Shown here: positions 1 through 12,100 of the stretch, in pieces
How the letters are laid out: each line of letters starts with the position of its first letter
Position numbering within the stretch: position 1 is the stretch's first letter
NCBI GenBank assembly: GCA_031266805.1
Contig: JAISAH010000102.1
Location: 32,130 to 96,129 of the forward strand
From: Gracilibacteraceae bacterium
Lineage (GTDB): Bacteria; Bacillota; Desulfitobacteriia; Desulfitobacteriales; Syntrophobotulaceae
DNA: 64,000 nt
Reading direction: 5' to 3'
Notes under the pieces: model-generated
Told to the model about the DNA's origin: nothing
What the model saw: the letters and a program-made list of their open reading frames with translations, nothing else
The model's database searches: none
Program-made: the position numbers and the translations under genes

Positions 1-2125
1 GGTAAGCGTCCGGATCCTCATAGGCTTTTTGCAAAGTTTCGCGGCGGAGGACGTTCACGTTGAGATGCTGCCCGCCTTTGGCAAAATACCCGTCGAGGAT
101 GGCGCAGAGATTTTCCTGCCGCTCGCTCTCCCGGTGGCCCAGCGCCTCGGGCACGATAGAGAATGTGTTCGATATCCCGTCGCGGCAAACGTCGTAGGAC
201 AGTTTGGCCACGGAATTGAGCGCCGCCAGAGCGCCGTTTTTCTCACGCCCGTGCATGGGGTTGGCCCCGGGAGCGAACGGTTCGCCCGCCGCGCGGCCGT
301 CGGGGGTCGCGCCGGTTTTTTTGCCATAGACCACGTTGGAGGTGATCGTCAGGACGCTCAAAGTGTGCTCGGCGCCTCGGTAGGTCTTATTTTGCCGGAG
401 GCAGTCGTAAAAATCCTTTAGCAGCTGGGCGGCGATCAGGTCGACCCGGTCGTCGTCGTTGCCGAAGGCCGGGAATTCGCCCGCCGTCAAAAACCCGGTG
501 ATATAGCCTTCCTCGTCGCGGATCGGCGCGACCGTAGCGTAGCGGATAGCCGAAAGCGAGTCCGCCGCCACGGAAAGCCCGGCCACGCCGAAGGCCATGA
601 AGCGCTTGACGTCGGTATCATGCAGCGCCATCTGCAATTTTTCATAAAAATATTTGTCGTGCATGTAATGCACGATGTTGAGAGCGTTGACATAGAGACT
701 GGCCAGCCAGGGCATATAGATCCGCAGACGTTCCATGACCTGATCATAATTGAGCCGTTCTCCCCGGAGCGGGCCTGTCTGCGGGCCGATGCGCTCTTTT
801 TCGCGGCAGTCGTATCCGCCGTTGATGGCCAAAAGGAGCAGCTTGGGCAGATTGCAGCGCGCGCCGAAAAACTGCAGCCGCTTCCCGATCTCCATCGCCG
901 AGACGCAGCAGGCGATAGCGTAATCGTCCCCGTAAATGGGGCGCATGAGGTCGTCGTTTTCGTACTGGATAGAGTCGGTGTCAATGGAGACCTTGGCGCA
1001 GAACCGCTTAAAGCCCTCCGGCAGATCCTTTGACCACAGGACCGTCAGATTGGGTTCCGGCGCGAGACCTAAAGTATACAGCGTGTTGAGGATGCGAAAC
1101 GAACTTTTGCTCACCAGCGTGCCGCCGTCCTCGGTCATGCCGCCGACGGCTTCGGTAATCCACATCGGATCGCCGCCGAAGAGCTCGTTATATTCCGGCG
1201 TGCGCAGGATGCGCGCCAATCGCAGTTTGATGACGAAATCGTCGAAAAGCTCCTGAGCGCCGCTTTCGTCCAATGTTCCTTCCCGGATATCGCGCTCGAT
1301 GTAAATGTCCAGGAAGCTACTGACGCGTCCCAAAGACATCGCCGCGCCGTTTTGCTCCTTGATCGCGCCCAGATAGGCGAAATACAGCCACTGCGTCGCT
1401 TCGCGCGCGTTCCGGGCGGGGTCGCTGATATCCAGACCGTAGAGGGCCGCCATCTCTTTCAGGCGCTTAAGAAAAACGATCTGCTGAAAAAGTTCCTCGG
1501 AAAGGCGGATGCTCTCCGTGTCCATTTCGCCTTCGCCGACTTTGGCTTTGTCTCGCTTTTTTTGCTCGATCAGACGGTCGACGCCGTAGAGCGCCGCGCG
1601 GCGGTAATCGCCGATGATCCGCCCCCGCCCGTAAGCGTCAGGCAGACCGGTGATCAGGCCGGCGCTCCGCGCCACGCGCATTTCATCGGTATAGGCGCGG
1701 AAAACGCCGTCGTTGTGGGTGGTGCGGAACTGAAACTCACTCTCGATTTTATCGCTGAGTTTATAACCGTAGGCTTCCACCGCCGAGCGCACCATGCGCA
1801 CCCCGCCGAAGGGATGTACGCCGCGGCGCAGGGGCTGGTCGGTCTGCAAGCCGACGATCAGTTCATCGGCTTTGTCGATATACCCGGGCCGATAGTAGGT
1901 GAGGGAGGAAACAGTGGAAACGTCGATGTCCAACACGCCGCCCGCCTGAGCCTCGCGGCGCGACAGGCTCTCCACATGGCGCATCAGGCGCCGGGTGCGT
2001 TCGGTCGGTCCGGACAAAAAAGACTCGCCGCCCTCATAGGGAATATGGTTCTTCAGGATAAAATCCCGCACATTGATTTCTGTTTGCCAGGCTCCTTTGT
2101 GAAAACCCCGCCAAGCATCGTTCAT
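1..2125 (-). CDS. pflB: Formate C-acetyltransferase (pyruvate formate-lyase), C-terminus truncated by window edge
   Basis: Manual minus-strand translation from ATG at 2125: [48 protein letters not shown]...; near the edge [53 protein letters not shown], typical of PflB. ORF not in track because no stop lies inside the window. Confidence 0.93.
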   Translation of the reverse strand, partial: MNDAWRGFHKGAWQTEINVRDFILKNHIPYEGGESFLSGPTERTRRLMRHVESLSRREAQAGGVLDIDVSTVSSLTYYRPGYIDKADELIVGLQTDQPLRRGVHPFGGVRMVRSAVEAYGYKLSDKIESEFQFRTTHNDGVFRAYTDEMRVARSAGLITGLPDAYGRGRIIGDYRRAALYGVDRLIEQKKRDKAKVGEGEMDTESIRLSEELFQQIVFLKRLKEMAALYGLDISDPARNAREATQWLYFAYLGAIKEQNGAAMSLGRVSSFLDIYIERDIREGTLDESGAQELFDDFVIKLRLARILRTPEYNELFGGDPMWITEAVGGMTEDGGTLVSKSSFRILNTLYTLGLAPEPNLTVLWSKDLPEGFKRFCAKVSIDTDSIQYENDDLMRPIYGDDYAIACCVSAMEIGKRLQFFGARCNLPKLLLLAINGGYDCREKERIGPQTGPLRGERLNYDQVMERLRIYMPWLASLYVNALNIVHYMHDKYFYEKLQMALHDTDVKRFMAFGVAGLSVAADSLSAIRYATVAPIRDEEGYITGFLTAGEFPAFGNDDDRVDLIAAQLLKDFYDCLRQNKTYRGAEHTLSVLTITSNVVYGKKTGATPDGRAAGEPFAPGANPMHGREKNGALAALNSVAKLSYDVCRDGISNTFSIVPEALGHRESERQENLCAILDGYFAKGGQHLNVNVLRRETLQKAYEDPDAY

Positions 2126-2334
2126 TATTCCGCCCTCATTTCGCCGAAAGACTGTCAAACAGGGCGAGACATTCTTTCGATAAATTAACGCTCTACCGCT
2201 GAAATAGCAAGAATCGCCGATAAAAACAATATCAGCGGCCGGCGCAGCCTAAGTATATCACGAAGCAACGGGGCTGGCAACCCCTCTCCGCCATTGAAAT
2301 TGCTGATACACACTATAATTTGTGGATCTGTTGA

Positions 2335-3111
2335 TCATAAAGTACTACATATTGTGTGGATCTGCCAGGCCAAGGCGCGTTTCAGGCGGCGCTGATATTC
2401 CGTGTCCTCCTCCCGGCCGGAACAGAAAAAACGCACCGTACCTGCGCCGGCGGCGCGGCGGCCGCTCTGCGCGAGCGTATCGGCCAGATGGCGGACGGTG
2501 CCGCCGTTCCCGTCGATAAGGGCCGCCGCCGGCATGAGAGCGCGGAATTGCGCGCGATAAAAGGGGAAATGCGTGCAGCCAAGCACCACCGTCGCGTACC
2601 GCGTCAAATCAAGCGCCGCGCCGGCCGCGCGCAAATAGGGCAGCACCCTGTCTCCGAATATTCCTTGCTCGGCGTAGGACACCAGTTCCGGCAGCGGCAG
2701 TTCGTCCACCACGTCTTCCGCGTGCAGGCTCGCTACCAAATTATGGTATTTTTCCAGGCGCAAGGTGAGAGGCGTGGCCGTCACCAGAATGCGGCCGTTT
2801 TTTTGCGCCGTGACAGCCGGTTTTACGGCGGGTTCCATGCCGAGGACCGGAAAAGCAAAACGACGGCGCAGCGCGCCGATCGCCGCGCCGGTCGCCGTAT
2901 TGCAGGCTACGACCAGCGCCTGCACGCCGTGTTCCGCTAAGAACTCCGCCGCGCCGAGCGTAAATTCCCGCACTTCATTTTCAGACCGTATTCCGTAAGG
3001 GACGTGGTCCGTGTCCGCGTAATAATAATAATCACAGTGGGGCAGCGTATTCAGCGCCTCCGCCAGCAAGGTCAGCCCGCCCAGACCCGAATCAAGTATG
3101 CCGACGCGCAT
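2335..3111 (-). CDS. murI: Glutamate racemase
   Basis: 258 aa; [43 protein letters not shown] motifs of Asp/Glu racemases. Confidence 0.95.
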   Translation of the reverse strand: MRVGILDSGLGGLTLLAEALNTLPHCDYYYYADTDHVPYGIRSENEVREFTLGAAEFLAEHGVQALVVACNTATGAAIGALRRRFAFPVLGMEPAVKPAVTAQKNGRILVTATPLTLRLEKYHNLVASLHAEDVVDELPLPELVSYAEQGIFGDRVLPYLRAAGAALDLTRYATVVLGCTHFPFYRAQFRALMPAAALIDGNGGTVRHLADTLAQSGRRAAGAGTVRFFCSGREEDTEYQRRLKRALAWQIHTICSTL

Positions 3112-5824
3112 TTTCCGCAGATCCTTGACTCAGCGTGTTTCTCAGTATCGCCAGCACTTCGTTTACATCGAGCGGCTTACCGAGATGAGCGTTCATCCCC
3201 GCTTCAAGGCATTTTTCCATATCCTCGCGGAAGACGTTGGCGGTCATCGCGATGATCGGGACCGAGACGGCCCGCGGCGCGTCAAGCGCGCGTATGCGGC
3301 GCGAAGCTTCATACCCGTCCATCTCCGGCATTTGCACGTCCATAAATATCATATCATAGTGTTCGGGATCTTCGGAGAACATCTGCACCGCCACCGCGCC
3401 GTTTTCCGCGCATTCTATCTTCAATTTCGTCGGCTCCAGCAGCGCCAGCACGATTTCCCGGTTGATCTCCACATCCTCGGCCAAAAGCACGCAATAACCT
3501 GAGAAATCGTCTTCGGCAGTCTCCGCCGGGTCCGACGCGGTCAGGCTGCCGTCGACGCCAAGGCACTCGTTTATGCAATCGGTGATGGATGAGGGAAACA
3601 ATGGTTTCGGGATGAATTTATCCACCCCGGCGCGCTTACCTTCTTCCTCCGCGGCACTCCAGTCGGCGGCGGAGATCATGACGACGACCGTCTTGCCGTG
3701 TTTATCGGTCTTGATGCGCCGAGTCAGTTCCAGGCCGTCCATGCCCGGCATTTTCCAGTCGACAAAACAAATGTCATAAGTCTCTCCCCGCTGCTCGATC
3801 GCCGCGCAGGCGTCCGCGCCGCTTGAGGCCGTGTCGCAGGCGACGCCGACAATACGGGCGAACTCCACAAAATACTCCAGCACTTCCGGCGTGTCGTCAA
3901 CCACCAAAATACGCAGATTCTCCCAACTGGCGCCGGCCGGCAGAAAACTCTGGTGCTCCTCGGCGCCGCGCTCGGCCTCGACGGTAAACGCGAATGTCGA
4001 TCCGTGCCCCAACTTTGATTCTATCCATATGCGGCCGCCCATCATCTCAATGATGCGTTTGGAGATGGCCAGCCCCAGGCCGGTGCCGCCGAACTTGCGC
4101 GCCGTGCCCGCCTCCGCCTGCTGGAACGACGTGAACAGCCGCTCTTGCTGTTCCTCGCTGATGCCTATGCCTGTGTCGGCGACGCTGACCTGTATCACGC
4201 ACAGCCGGTCTTTTTCAGAGACGAGGCTCGCTTCGATCCGGATGCCGCCGCCCTCGGGCGTGAATTTTATCGCGTTGGACATGAGATTCGTTATGACCTG
4301 CGTCAACCGCTGATCGTCCCCGATGAGCGCGCGGGGGATACGGCTGTCGATCTGGACGCGGAAATTCTGTTTTTTCTCGTCGATACGGAAATTGCTGACG
4401 TTTACGACTTTTTGCAGCACTTTTTCGAAAATAAATTCGGCGCGCGACAGTTCGAATTTGTTCGCTTCTATTTTACTCATGTCCAGAATATCGTTGATCA
4501 CGCCGAGCAGATGCGCGGACGCGTCGCCGATTTTTTCGAACGCGTAGTTCTTCCGTTCGGGATTCGGCGCGTTCAGGCCGATGGAAGTCATGCCGATTAT
4601 GGCGTTCATCGGCGTGCGGATCTCATGGCTCATATTGGAGAGAAAATCGCTTTTCGCTCTGGAGGCGTCCTCCGCTTCACTCCGCGCGTGCGCCAGATCG
4701 AGCATCATCTGGTTGCGGATCATGGCGTTCGCGAGCAGGAGAGCGCCGGGGTAGATGATCCGCTCCTCATCGGGCGTGAATTTTCGGAAGTCATGACAGT
4801 TATCAAAGGTGACGGTGCCCCAGAATTCGCCCTTATAGATCACGGAGGCGATGAAAAACGCCCGTACGCCGAAAATGGCGAGAAATTCCCGCTCCGTCTC
4901 CGGAAACTCATTTTGCGTCATATTGATGCTGCGCCCGGCCGACAGTGGGACCACCCATTCCGGCAGCGTTTGCCTGTACGGGAAGGAGAAGTCCTCGCTC
5001 CCGTCGGCGGCCTCAGTCTCCACATCCGGTCTGTCGCCGGATTCAGGCGCCGCGGCCGCCTCGGATATCTGATGCGTGAAATAGAGTTCCCCGTCCCTGA
5101 TTTCGTTTTTCCATATGGTTATACGGTCCGCGCCGGCGTTGCGGGCCAGCAGGGCCATGCTCCCGCGCAGGGCGGTCTCGGGGTCGTCCATGTTCAGATC
5201 CAGCAGCGAGACAGCCATAGAATTCATGGAATTCAGCAGCATGTCGAGCTTATGTTTTTCGTCCCGGAATATCCTGTCCTGAAACATGACGATCGCCGCG
5301 ATAAAAAAACCGGCTACAATAAAAGACTGGACGTTGTCGACATACCGCGCGCCACCGTTTAATTCCGCCACCAGCGCGTCAAAAGGCGGAACGGATGAGG
5401 CCGCGTAACAGGCCGTCACCCAGAGGATATGCGTGACGAGCAGGACGACGCGCGGTTTTCCTCTCGACAGGAAGAAGATGAGGACAATAGACATCGTGAA
5501 GTATGCCGCCGCGCCGCTCTCCACTCCGCCCATCGCGAAAAGCGCCGCCGGCAGCAGCACGTCGCAAAGCGCGATCAGAATGAACCAGGAGCCGAGCTTG
5601 TATTTGCCGTAAATATTGCAAAAAGCCATCAAAGTGACGACGCAGACGATGATGACGGCGAGCACGGCTATCAGCACCGGCGAGCTTCGCATGATCAGGC
5701 GCGATATCATGGCGACAACGACTCCCGCTATCCCGACCATGCACACCATGTTGGAGACGCGCGCGTCAAGCGGCAGCGCTTCCGAGAATATGCAGCGGTC
5801 GATCAGACTTCTTATCTTTTGCAT
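3092..5824 (-). CDS. Membrane hybrid sensor histidine kinase with GAF-like region, HisKA, HATPase and two receiver domains
   Basis: ORF 3092..5968; likely start ATG 5824 ([13 protein letters not shown]). Hydrophobic N-terminus, [17 protein letters not shown] (H-box), [12 protein letters not shown] (G-box), two REC domains ([25 protein letters not shown]). Confidence 0.92.
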   Translation of the reverse strand: MQKIRSLIDRCIFSEALPLDARVSNMVCMVGIAGVVVAMISRLIMRSSPVLIAVLAVIIVCVVTLMAFCNIYGKYKLGSWFILIALCDVLLPAALFAMGGVESGAAAYFTMSIVLIFFLSRGKPRVVLLVTHILWVTACYAASSVPPFDALVAELNGGARYVDNVQSFIVAGFFIAAIVMFQDRIFRDEKHKLDMLLNSMNSMAVSLLDLNMDDPETALRGSMALLARNAGADRITIWKNEIRDGELYFTHQISEAAAAPESGDRPDVETEAADGSEDFSFPYRQTLPEWVVPLSAGRSINMTQNEFPETEREFLAIFGVRAFFIASVIYKGEFWGTVTFDNCHDFRKFTPDEERIIYPGALLLANAMIRNQMMLDLAHARSEAEDASRAKSDFLSNMSHEIRTPMNAIIGMTSIGLNAPNPERKNYAFEKIGDASAHLLGVINDILDMSKIEANKFELSRAEFIFEKVLQKVVNVSNFRIDEKKQNFRVQIDSRIPRALIGDDQRLTQVITNLMSNAIKFTPEGGGIRIEASLVSEKDRLCVIQVSVADTGIGISEEQQERLFTSFQQAEAGTARKFGGTGLGLAISKRIIEMMGGRIWIESKLGHGSTFAFTVEAERGAEEHQSFLPAGASWENLRILVVDDTPEVLEYFVEFARIVGVACDTASSGADACAAIEQRGETYDICFVDWKMPGMDGLELTRRIKTDKHGKTVVVMISAADWSAAEEEGKRAGVDKFIPKPLFPSSITDCINECLGVDGSLTASDPAETAEDDFSGYCVLLAEDVEINREIVLALLEPTKLKIECAENGAVAVQMFSEDPEHYDMIFMDVQMPEMDGYEASRRIRALDAPRAVSVPIIAMTANVFREDMEKCLEAGMNAHLGKPLDVNEVLAILRNTLSQGSAENARRHT

Positions 5825-6027
5825 ATCAGCCTCACAAACAAATCGGGCGCGCCGCGCGGCGGCTGTTGTTGGAAAATTATCCCACGAGAAGTGGATTCCG
5901 GCATTATTATAGCACAAAAAAATAGCAGCGTCATGGCAAAAATTTATTGCGCTTGAGGCGCGACCCAAGGGCGGTCACTTTTTTTCTTTTCACCCATTTT
6001 TCCTATTTACTTCTGTGACTTCTGTGA

Positions 6028-6033
6028 TATAAT
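6028..6033 (+). promoter_or_regulatory. Candidate -10 element (TATAAT) upstream of the giant CWB2 gene
   Basis: TATAAT preceded by a tandem 9-bp repeat (cttctgtga cttctgtga); no strong -35 seen. Confidence 0.4.
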
Positions 6034-6141
6034 TGCCCTAATAATATTATGTGAGAAATACACCGGAGTCCTTGCTTTTTCTAATCACCGGCCGAAATAT
6101 TCTATGAGTCTCCGTATTTCCATCGCAAAGGAGTTTTCGCC

Positions 6142-9100
6142 ATGATAAAAAAATATAACAGTCGTTTTTTTGCTATTTTTCTCGCTTTCACTTTGCTGTT
6201 GAACGCCGTTTGCGTCTTCAGGCCGCCCGATCTGCTGGCGGCGGCTTCCTCAAGCATGAAGATCGCGCGTATTTCAGGCGAAAACCGCTACGAGACGGCC
6301 ATAAAAGTTTCCCAGACCGGGTGGAAGGACGCCGCCATCGCTATTATCGCCTCGGGCTCCGACGCCAATCTGGTCGACGCTTTGACCATAGCGCCGCTGG
6401 CCCGCATCATGAACGCGCCGATTTTACTCACGAACGGCGCCGACCTCACGGAAGCCACGGCGCAGGAATTGCTCCGGCTGAATACGGAGACCGTATACAT
6501 CGCGAGCGGTTTGGGCGTGATCAATCAGCGCGTGCGCAGTCAGCTGGAGCGCATCGGCGTGCGCGTTATACCCCTCGGCGGGCAGAACCGCTTTGAAACA
6601 GCTCTGAACATCGCCAAGGAGATCGACCGTTTCCGTCCGGTGACCACCGCGCTCGTTTCCACGGCCTATTCCAACGTTGACGCGCTCTCGGCCGCTTCGA
6701 TCGCCGCGCAAAACGGCTGGCCGATCCTGCTCAGCGCGCCGGAAAGCATTCCCTCGGACGCCCGCGTTTTCCTCGATAATTCCGCTATTACTAAAACATA
6801 TGTGATAGGCGGCGGCGGCGTTGTTTCCGATCAGGTGCTGAGCAGTCTGCGGGGCGCCGAGCGTTTGGGCGGGGCGGATCGCTTCGCCACTAATCTGGAG
6901 ATCCTCAAACGTTTCGAGAATGACATGGACTTCCAGAACCTTTATGTGGCCAACGGGCTGAACAGCCATCTCGTGGACTCCTTGGTCGCTTCCAGCTATA
7001 TCGCCGGCCATCCGCTCCTGATGGTGAACAATATTCGGGTCGAGCGCCCGGCGCTGACTTTTCTGGCCGGACATCCCATCAGCACGGCCACCGCTCTCGG
7101 CGGCACTTCTGTCGTATCCGATGAAATACTCAAATCCCTGAACAATCAAGCCATAAGCGGCGGCGGTTCTTCCGGCGGCGGCAGCGGCTCCTCCTCCGGC
7201 GGTTCTTCCAGTAAAACCCCTTTCCTCCTGAAAGACGGGGAGGATCTGATCATATACACCGGCGGTAATTACACGCCGGCGCGCATCAACGCTTTTGAGG
7301 AAACGATCCGCACGCTGACCGTTGACGCCGCCGTTCTGAACGGCACCGTCACCGTCACTGATCTGACCATTGAAGGCGACGTCCTGATCAAAGGCGGGGG
7401 AGAACATTCCGTCAAATTCGTCAACTGCGTTTTCCTCGGCAAACTGACCGTGGAGAAAAAGAACGCCAAAAGCGCCGAAGGGGTGCGGGTTTATTTCGGC
7501 CGCAATACCACCCCGCCGAAACGCGTCATCTTGAAGTCCAAAGCTATTGTTGAAAGTTACGCCACTGTGCCGACGCTGGAGCGCGTAAATATCAGCACCG
7601 CCGATCCGGTCACCATCATGGCCCCGGCTTTCCAAGTCGTTTATGATGTGTCCGTCAAAAGCCCGAGCATCACGGTGCGCGACGACGTCGGCCTGCTGCT
7701 CGTGCCCGAGGACGCGACCGTGATCCTGAACGGCACAAAAGCTCTGGTGGAGACGCTGGCTTCGGACGGGACGAAACTGACTCTGTCCGGCAAAGGAAAA
7801 ATTTACCGTTTCCTGGCCACGAAACCCGATAAAATCAAGGTGCGCGTCGTGCGCGGCACGGACATCCGCGACGTCAGCAATAACCGCTATGAATCCTACG
7901 AATTCATTCCGGCCCATCTCGTCACGATCGACGTGAAAAATATGGATTATGACGCTCCGCCGGTCATCGAGGACGGCGAGATGGTCACGGTCTATTTTAT
8001 CCCGGACGCCGACTATGCCTTGCCGAGCGCCGTCAAGGTGCAGCTGGGGTCTTCCGCCGTGGGTCCGGAATATTACAATTACTCTCGCCCGGACGCCAAA
8101 CTGGAAGTCTACCGCATCACCGACCATCTGAAAGTGACGGCCGCGGCCAAAAAAGCCACCGACTACAAGATAACCGTCAAGGCCACGGGGATAAAATACA
8201 CGCTGGTGCTGAATGACCGCGTGGTGGAACCGGGCGCTCTCGGCAAGGACGGCCAGACGCTTGAGGTCCGCCTGACGCCGGAGAACGGCTACCGGCTGCC
8301 CGTGCCGCTGAGCGTGGGCCTGACCATGGACGGGATCAATATTTCCCAGGGGACGGGCGGCGGCTACACTTATACGGTAAAAAGCGAGCAGGAAGCCGTG
8401 GTGTATATACCGGCGCTCACAGGCCCGGTCACGCTCACCGCTCCCGGCCAGAAGATCGGCCCCTTGAAGCTGACGGTCAAGGCGACCGGCCTGACTTACA
8501 CGGCCTCTCCCTCGACGCCCGAATACGGCTTGCCGCTGGATGTACTCTTTACCTCGAAGCCCGGCGCTTTCCCGCCCTCGGAAGACAGCGTCGCCGTGGA
8601 GATGGGCGGCCACCGGCTGACGCCGGATCAGGGCGGAGTTACCGGCGATTACCGGATCTACCGCGTCGCGAATGACGCGCTGGAAGTGACGCTGCACCGG
8701 GTCACGGACAGCGTGACTATCACCGCCGCCGCCCGCAGCCTGCCCGCCTTTACCGTGAACGCTCCCGGACTGGAATATACCGCCACTCCGCCGCAGCTGA
8801 CCGTTATGGGGCAAAGCCTGGCCATAGCTTTCACGCCGGGCGAAGGGCATGATCTGCCCGGATCCAGCGGCGTGACCGTGACGATGGGGGCGCGAACACT
8901 GGAAGAAGGCGTGGGGTACACCTATATCAAAAGCAATGATTTCGCCGCGGAGCTGCGCATACTGAACATCACGGACAATGTGGTCGTCAACGCTTTCGGC
9001 GTCAAAGTCCCCACGACCAAACTGTCGGTCAAAACGCCGGGGCTTGATCATGTCGCCGCGCCGCGCGCCCCCGTCGTCGACCGGGCGTTCAGCGTGACGT

Positions 9101-12100
9101 TCACGCCGCAGGAAGGGTATCTCCTGCCGAGCAGCTTAACGGCTTTCACCGTAAAAATGGGCCCGAACATGCTCGTTCAGGGCACGGATTACACTTTGAC
9201 CGCCGTCAACCCCTACACGCTGGAACTGGTTATCCCTAAGATCACCGGCGACGTGACCATCAGCGCCCAGGGCCGCAAGCTCCCGGTCATCAAGGTCAAC
9301 GCCAAGGGGATCGATTATACGCTCGCGCCGCCTGTGTTCACAGACTTCGGCCAGCCGCTGACGATAGCGCTCACGCCGCAGTCCGGCTATTTCCTCCCCA
9401 ATCAAAACGAACTCATGGTGCAAGTCGGCAGTTCCTTCCTCGCCCAGGCTGATTTCGCTTATACTCTGGTCGGCGGCGGCGCGCGCCTGGAAATACCGGC
9501 GGGCACCATCATGGGCGACGTGACCGTCACGGCCAACGGCAAGGTCAAACCGACCTACAAACTGACGATCAGCTCCACCGGTCTCACTTACACCGCCGTG
9601 CCGAAAGCCCCGGTGGAGGGAGAGCCCGTGGATATCGTCTTCACGGCCAAGAGCGGTTACTATCTGCCTAAGGACGAGATCGTCATGGTCAATATGGGCG
9701 GGATCCCTCTGACCGCAGGCACTGGTGGTTTCCGCTTGAACCGCAGTTATGAGATAGACAACGACACTCTGTCCATCATCATTGAAAAAGTGCTGGGAGA
9801 TATCTTCATCTCCGCGCCGGGGCAGAAAGTGCCCGTGGCGACCGTCAAAGCCCCCGGCCTTGACTTCGAGTTCACCCAGCTCATCGCGATAGACGATACT
9901 TTGCGCGTGACCTTCGCCCCGAAGACCGGCTATGTGCTGCCTAATTTCGTATCCGTACAGATGGGCGGCCGCATGCAGGATCCGAGCAGTTACACTTATA
10001 AGAACCTCGGCACCACGGCTACATTGATGGTGGAACATGTGAACGATAATATTACGGTCGTGGCCACCGGGGTAAAGATCCCGACTTATGCCGTCGCCAT
10101 CACCGCCGCCGGTCTCAACCTTCCTTCCGTCAAGTCCGCCTCGGAAAACCAGCGCCTGAGTCTGGATTTCACGCCCAAGGCCGGTTACGCCCTCCCTGAG
10201 GACGCCAATATCGTGGTCTCCATGGGCGGTAGTGTGCTCACGCGGGTTGACCCTCCCGCCGTGCCCGGCACAGGTGAATATTTGCTGACCAGAGTGCCGG
10301 CAATGAATATGGCAAATATTGTTATCCCGAAAGTCACCGGCAACGTCTCTATATCCATGCCCGGTCTCAAAGTGCCGACGTATACGATAAAAGCCACGGG
10401 CGCGACTTTTGTGGCGACGCCGGAAACCCCGACCGCCACAGAATATAAGCTGACGGTGGTATTCACGGCCAAGGCCGGCTATGATCTGCCGAATTACTCC
10501 GTCATCAGCGTCGTCATGGGTAAAAATTTGACGTATACGCCGGGGTCCACGCCCAGCGCCGACCAGTTCACCTATACCGTGGTTGGAACCACGGCTACTT
10601 TGACCATTGAAAAAGTCACAGCCAATGTCACGATCAACGCCAACGGCAATAAGGTGCCTGTATACACCACGAAATACACGGGCGCCGGTTTCACAGCCCT
10701 CTTTACCCCGACCGCCCCGCAGCATGGCTCTCCGCTTCACGTTCTCCTGACGCTCAAGGCCGGCTATCAGTTTCCAATCAATGGAACCAGCGATGTCAGC
10801 ATCCAGATGGGCAACAGCTTTCTCACAGCGGTAACCGACTATACGATAACCCCTACCCCGGCTGTGAATCCGAACGCCTATATGATCACATTATTGAATA
10901 ATTCTCCGAGAGTGGGAGTGGAGGGCAATATCACAGTCAGAGCGGACGGATATAAGGTCCCCATTTATTCCACCAAGTACACGGGCACGGGTCTCACCGC
11001 CGTATTCACTCCCAAGGCGCCGACTCACGGCGACCCGCTTAATGTTTTGATTACACCTAAGACCGGTTATGTGATGCCAGCTGTGACTGATTACACCGTT
11101 CAGATGGGCATCGACGTTCTCACGGAGGGAGCGGGAAAAGACTATACTGTCAGCACTGGCCCGACTGCCCACACTATCAACTTTTTGAAGCCAGTCACCG
11201 GCAATGTCGTCGTCACGGTTAACGGGGTGAAGATCCCCGCCGTCTCCGTCAAAGCCACTGGCTATAATTACACTTCTAACCCGCTTAAACCAACCACTGT
11301 ACCGCAAAATATGACTTTCGACTTCGCTCTGAAAACAGGCTACCGCCATCCCGACCCGAGCGATATCCTGATTACGATGGGCGGCGCCAATCTGCTGGAG
11401 GGCCCCGGTGGTTGGACGATGACGAATCCAACTACTAATACTATGCGAATCCAAGTAAATGGCGTCAAAGAAGATTTGAAAGTCACGGTGCCCGGCGTCA
11501 AGGTCCCGACCTATAAACTGACCGTCAAAACGACGGGACTCAAATACACGGCGGTGAAGACCACGCTGACCGAAGGGGTGGATCCGGCGATCGTCCAACT
11601 GTGGCCGACCACAGGCTACACCTTGCCACTGAAAAGCGAATCGCTGGATGATTATTTAACGGTGACGATGGGCGGCTCGCAGCTCTTTCAGTTCTCGCAG
11701 CTCAGATACAAAGCCGAATACGACTCTGACTACACAGCTGGTGTAACCTCCGTTCCACAATATCTCACTATAACAGTGCCTGACTCCGGTGCGGTGAACG
11801 GTGCCGTCTCGGTCACAGCGACGGGCCGCAAATTGCCGGAGTATACCCTCAACATCACAAATCTCAATTACACAGCTACGCCGACGGTGTTTACCGCTTT
11901 AGGCCAAACTCTGATTATTACGATGCAGCCAAAAAGCGGTTACCAATTGCCAGATTCGAGTACAGGCACAAACGATATACATGTTTATCAAAATATCAAC
12001 GGTATTAATGAGGAACTTTATGGTTCAAATATGTTCGTCGGTGGCTCAGACAACACAGCGACGCTCAAAGTGGAAAATGTTACCAAGAACATTACTGTAG

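Noticed and set aside
29-2188. Plus-strand ORFs 29..421, 620..1033, 936..1256, 1352..2188 and minus 487..984
   Set aside because: All are antisense to or out of frame with pflB.
4145-5362. 405-aa plus-strand ORF
   Set aside because: Antisense to the histidine kinase; no recognisable domain.
6424-9051. 875-aa minus-strand ORF antisense to the CWB2 gene (and 9136..10740, 10891..11598)
   Set aside because: Lies opposite a clear domain-bearing ORF; low-information R/H/G/D-rich translation expected from GC-rich codon bias and repeated sequence.
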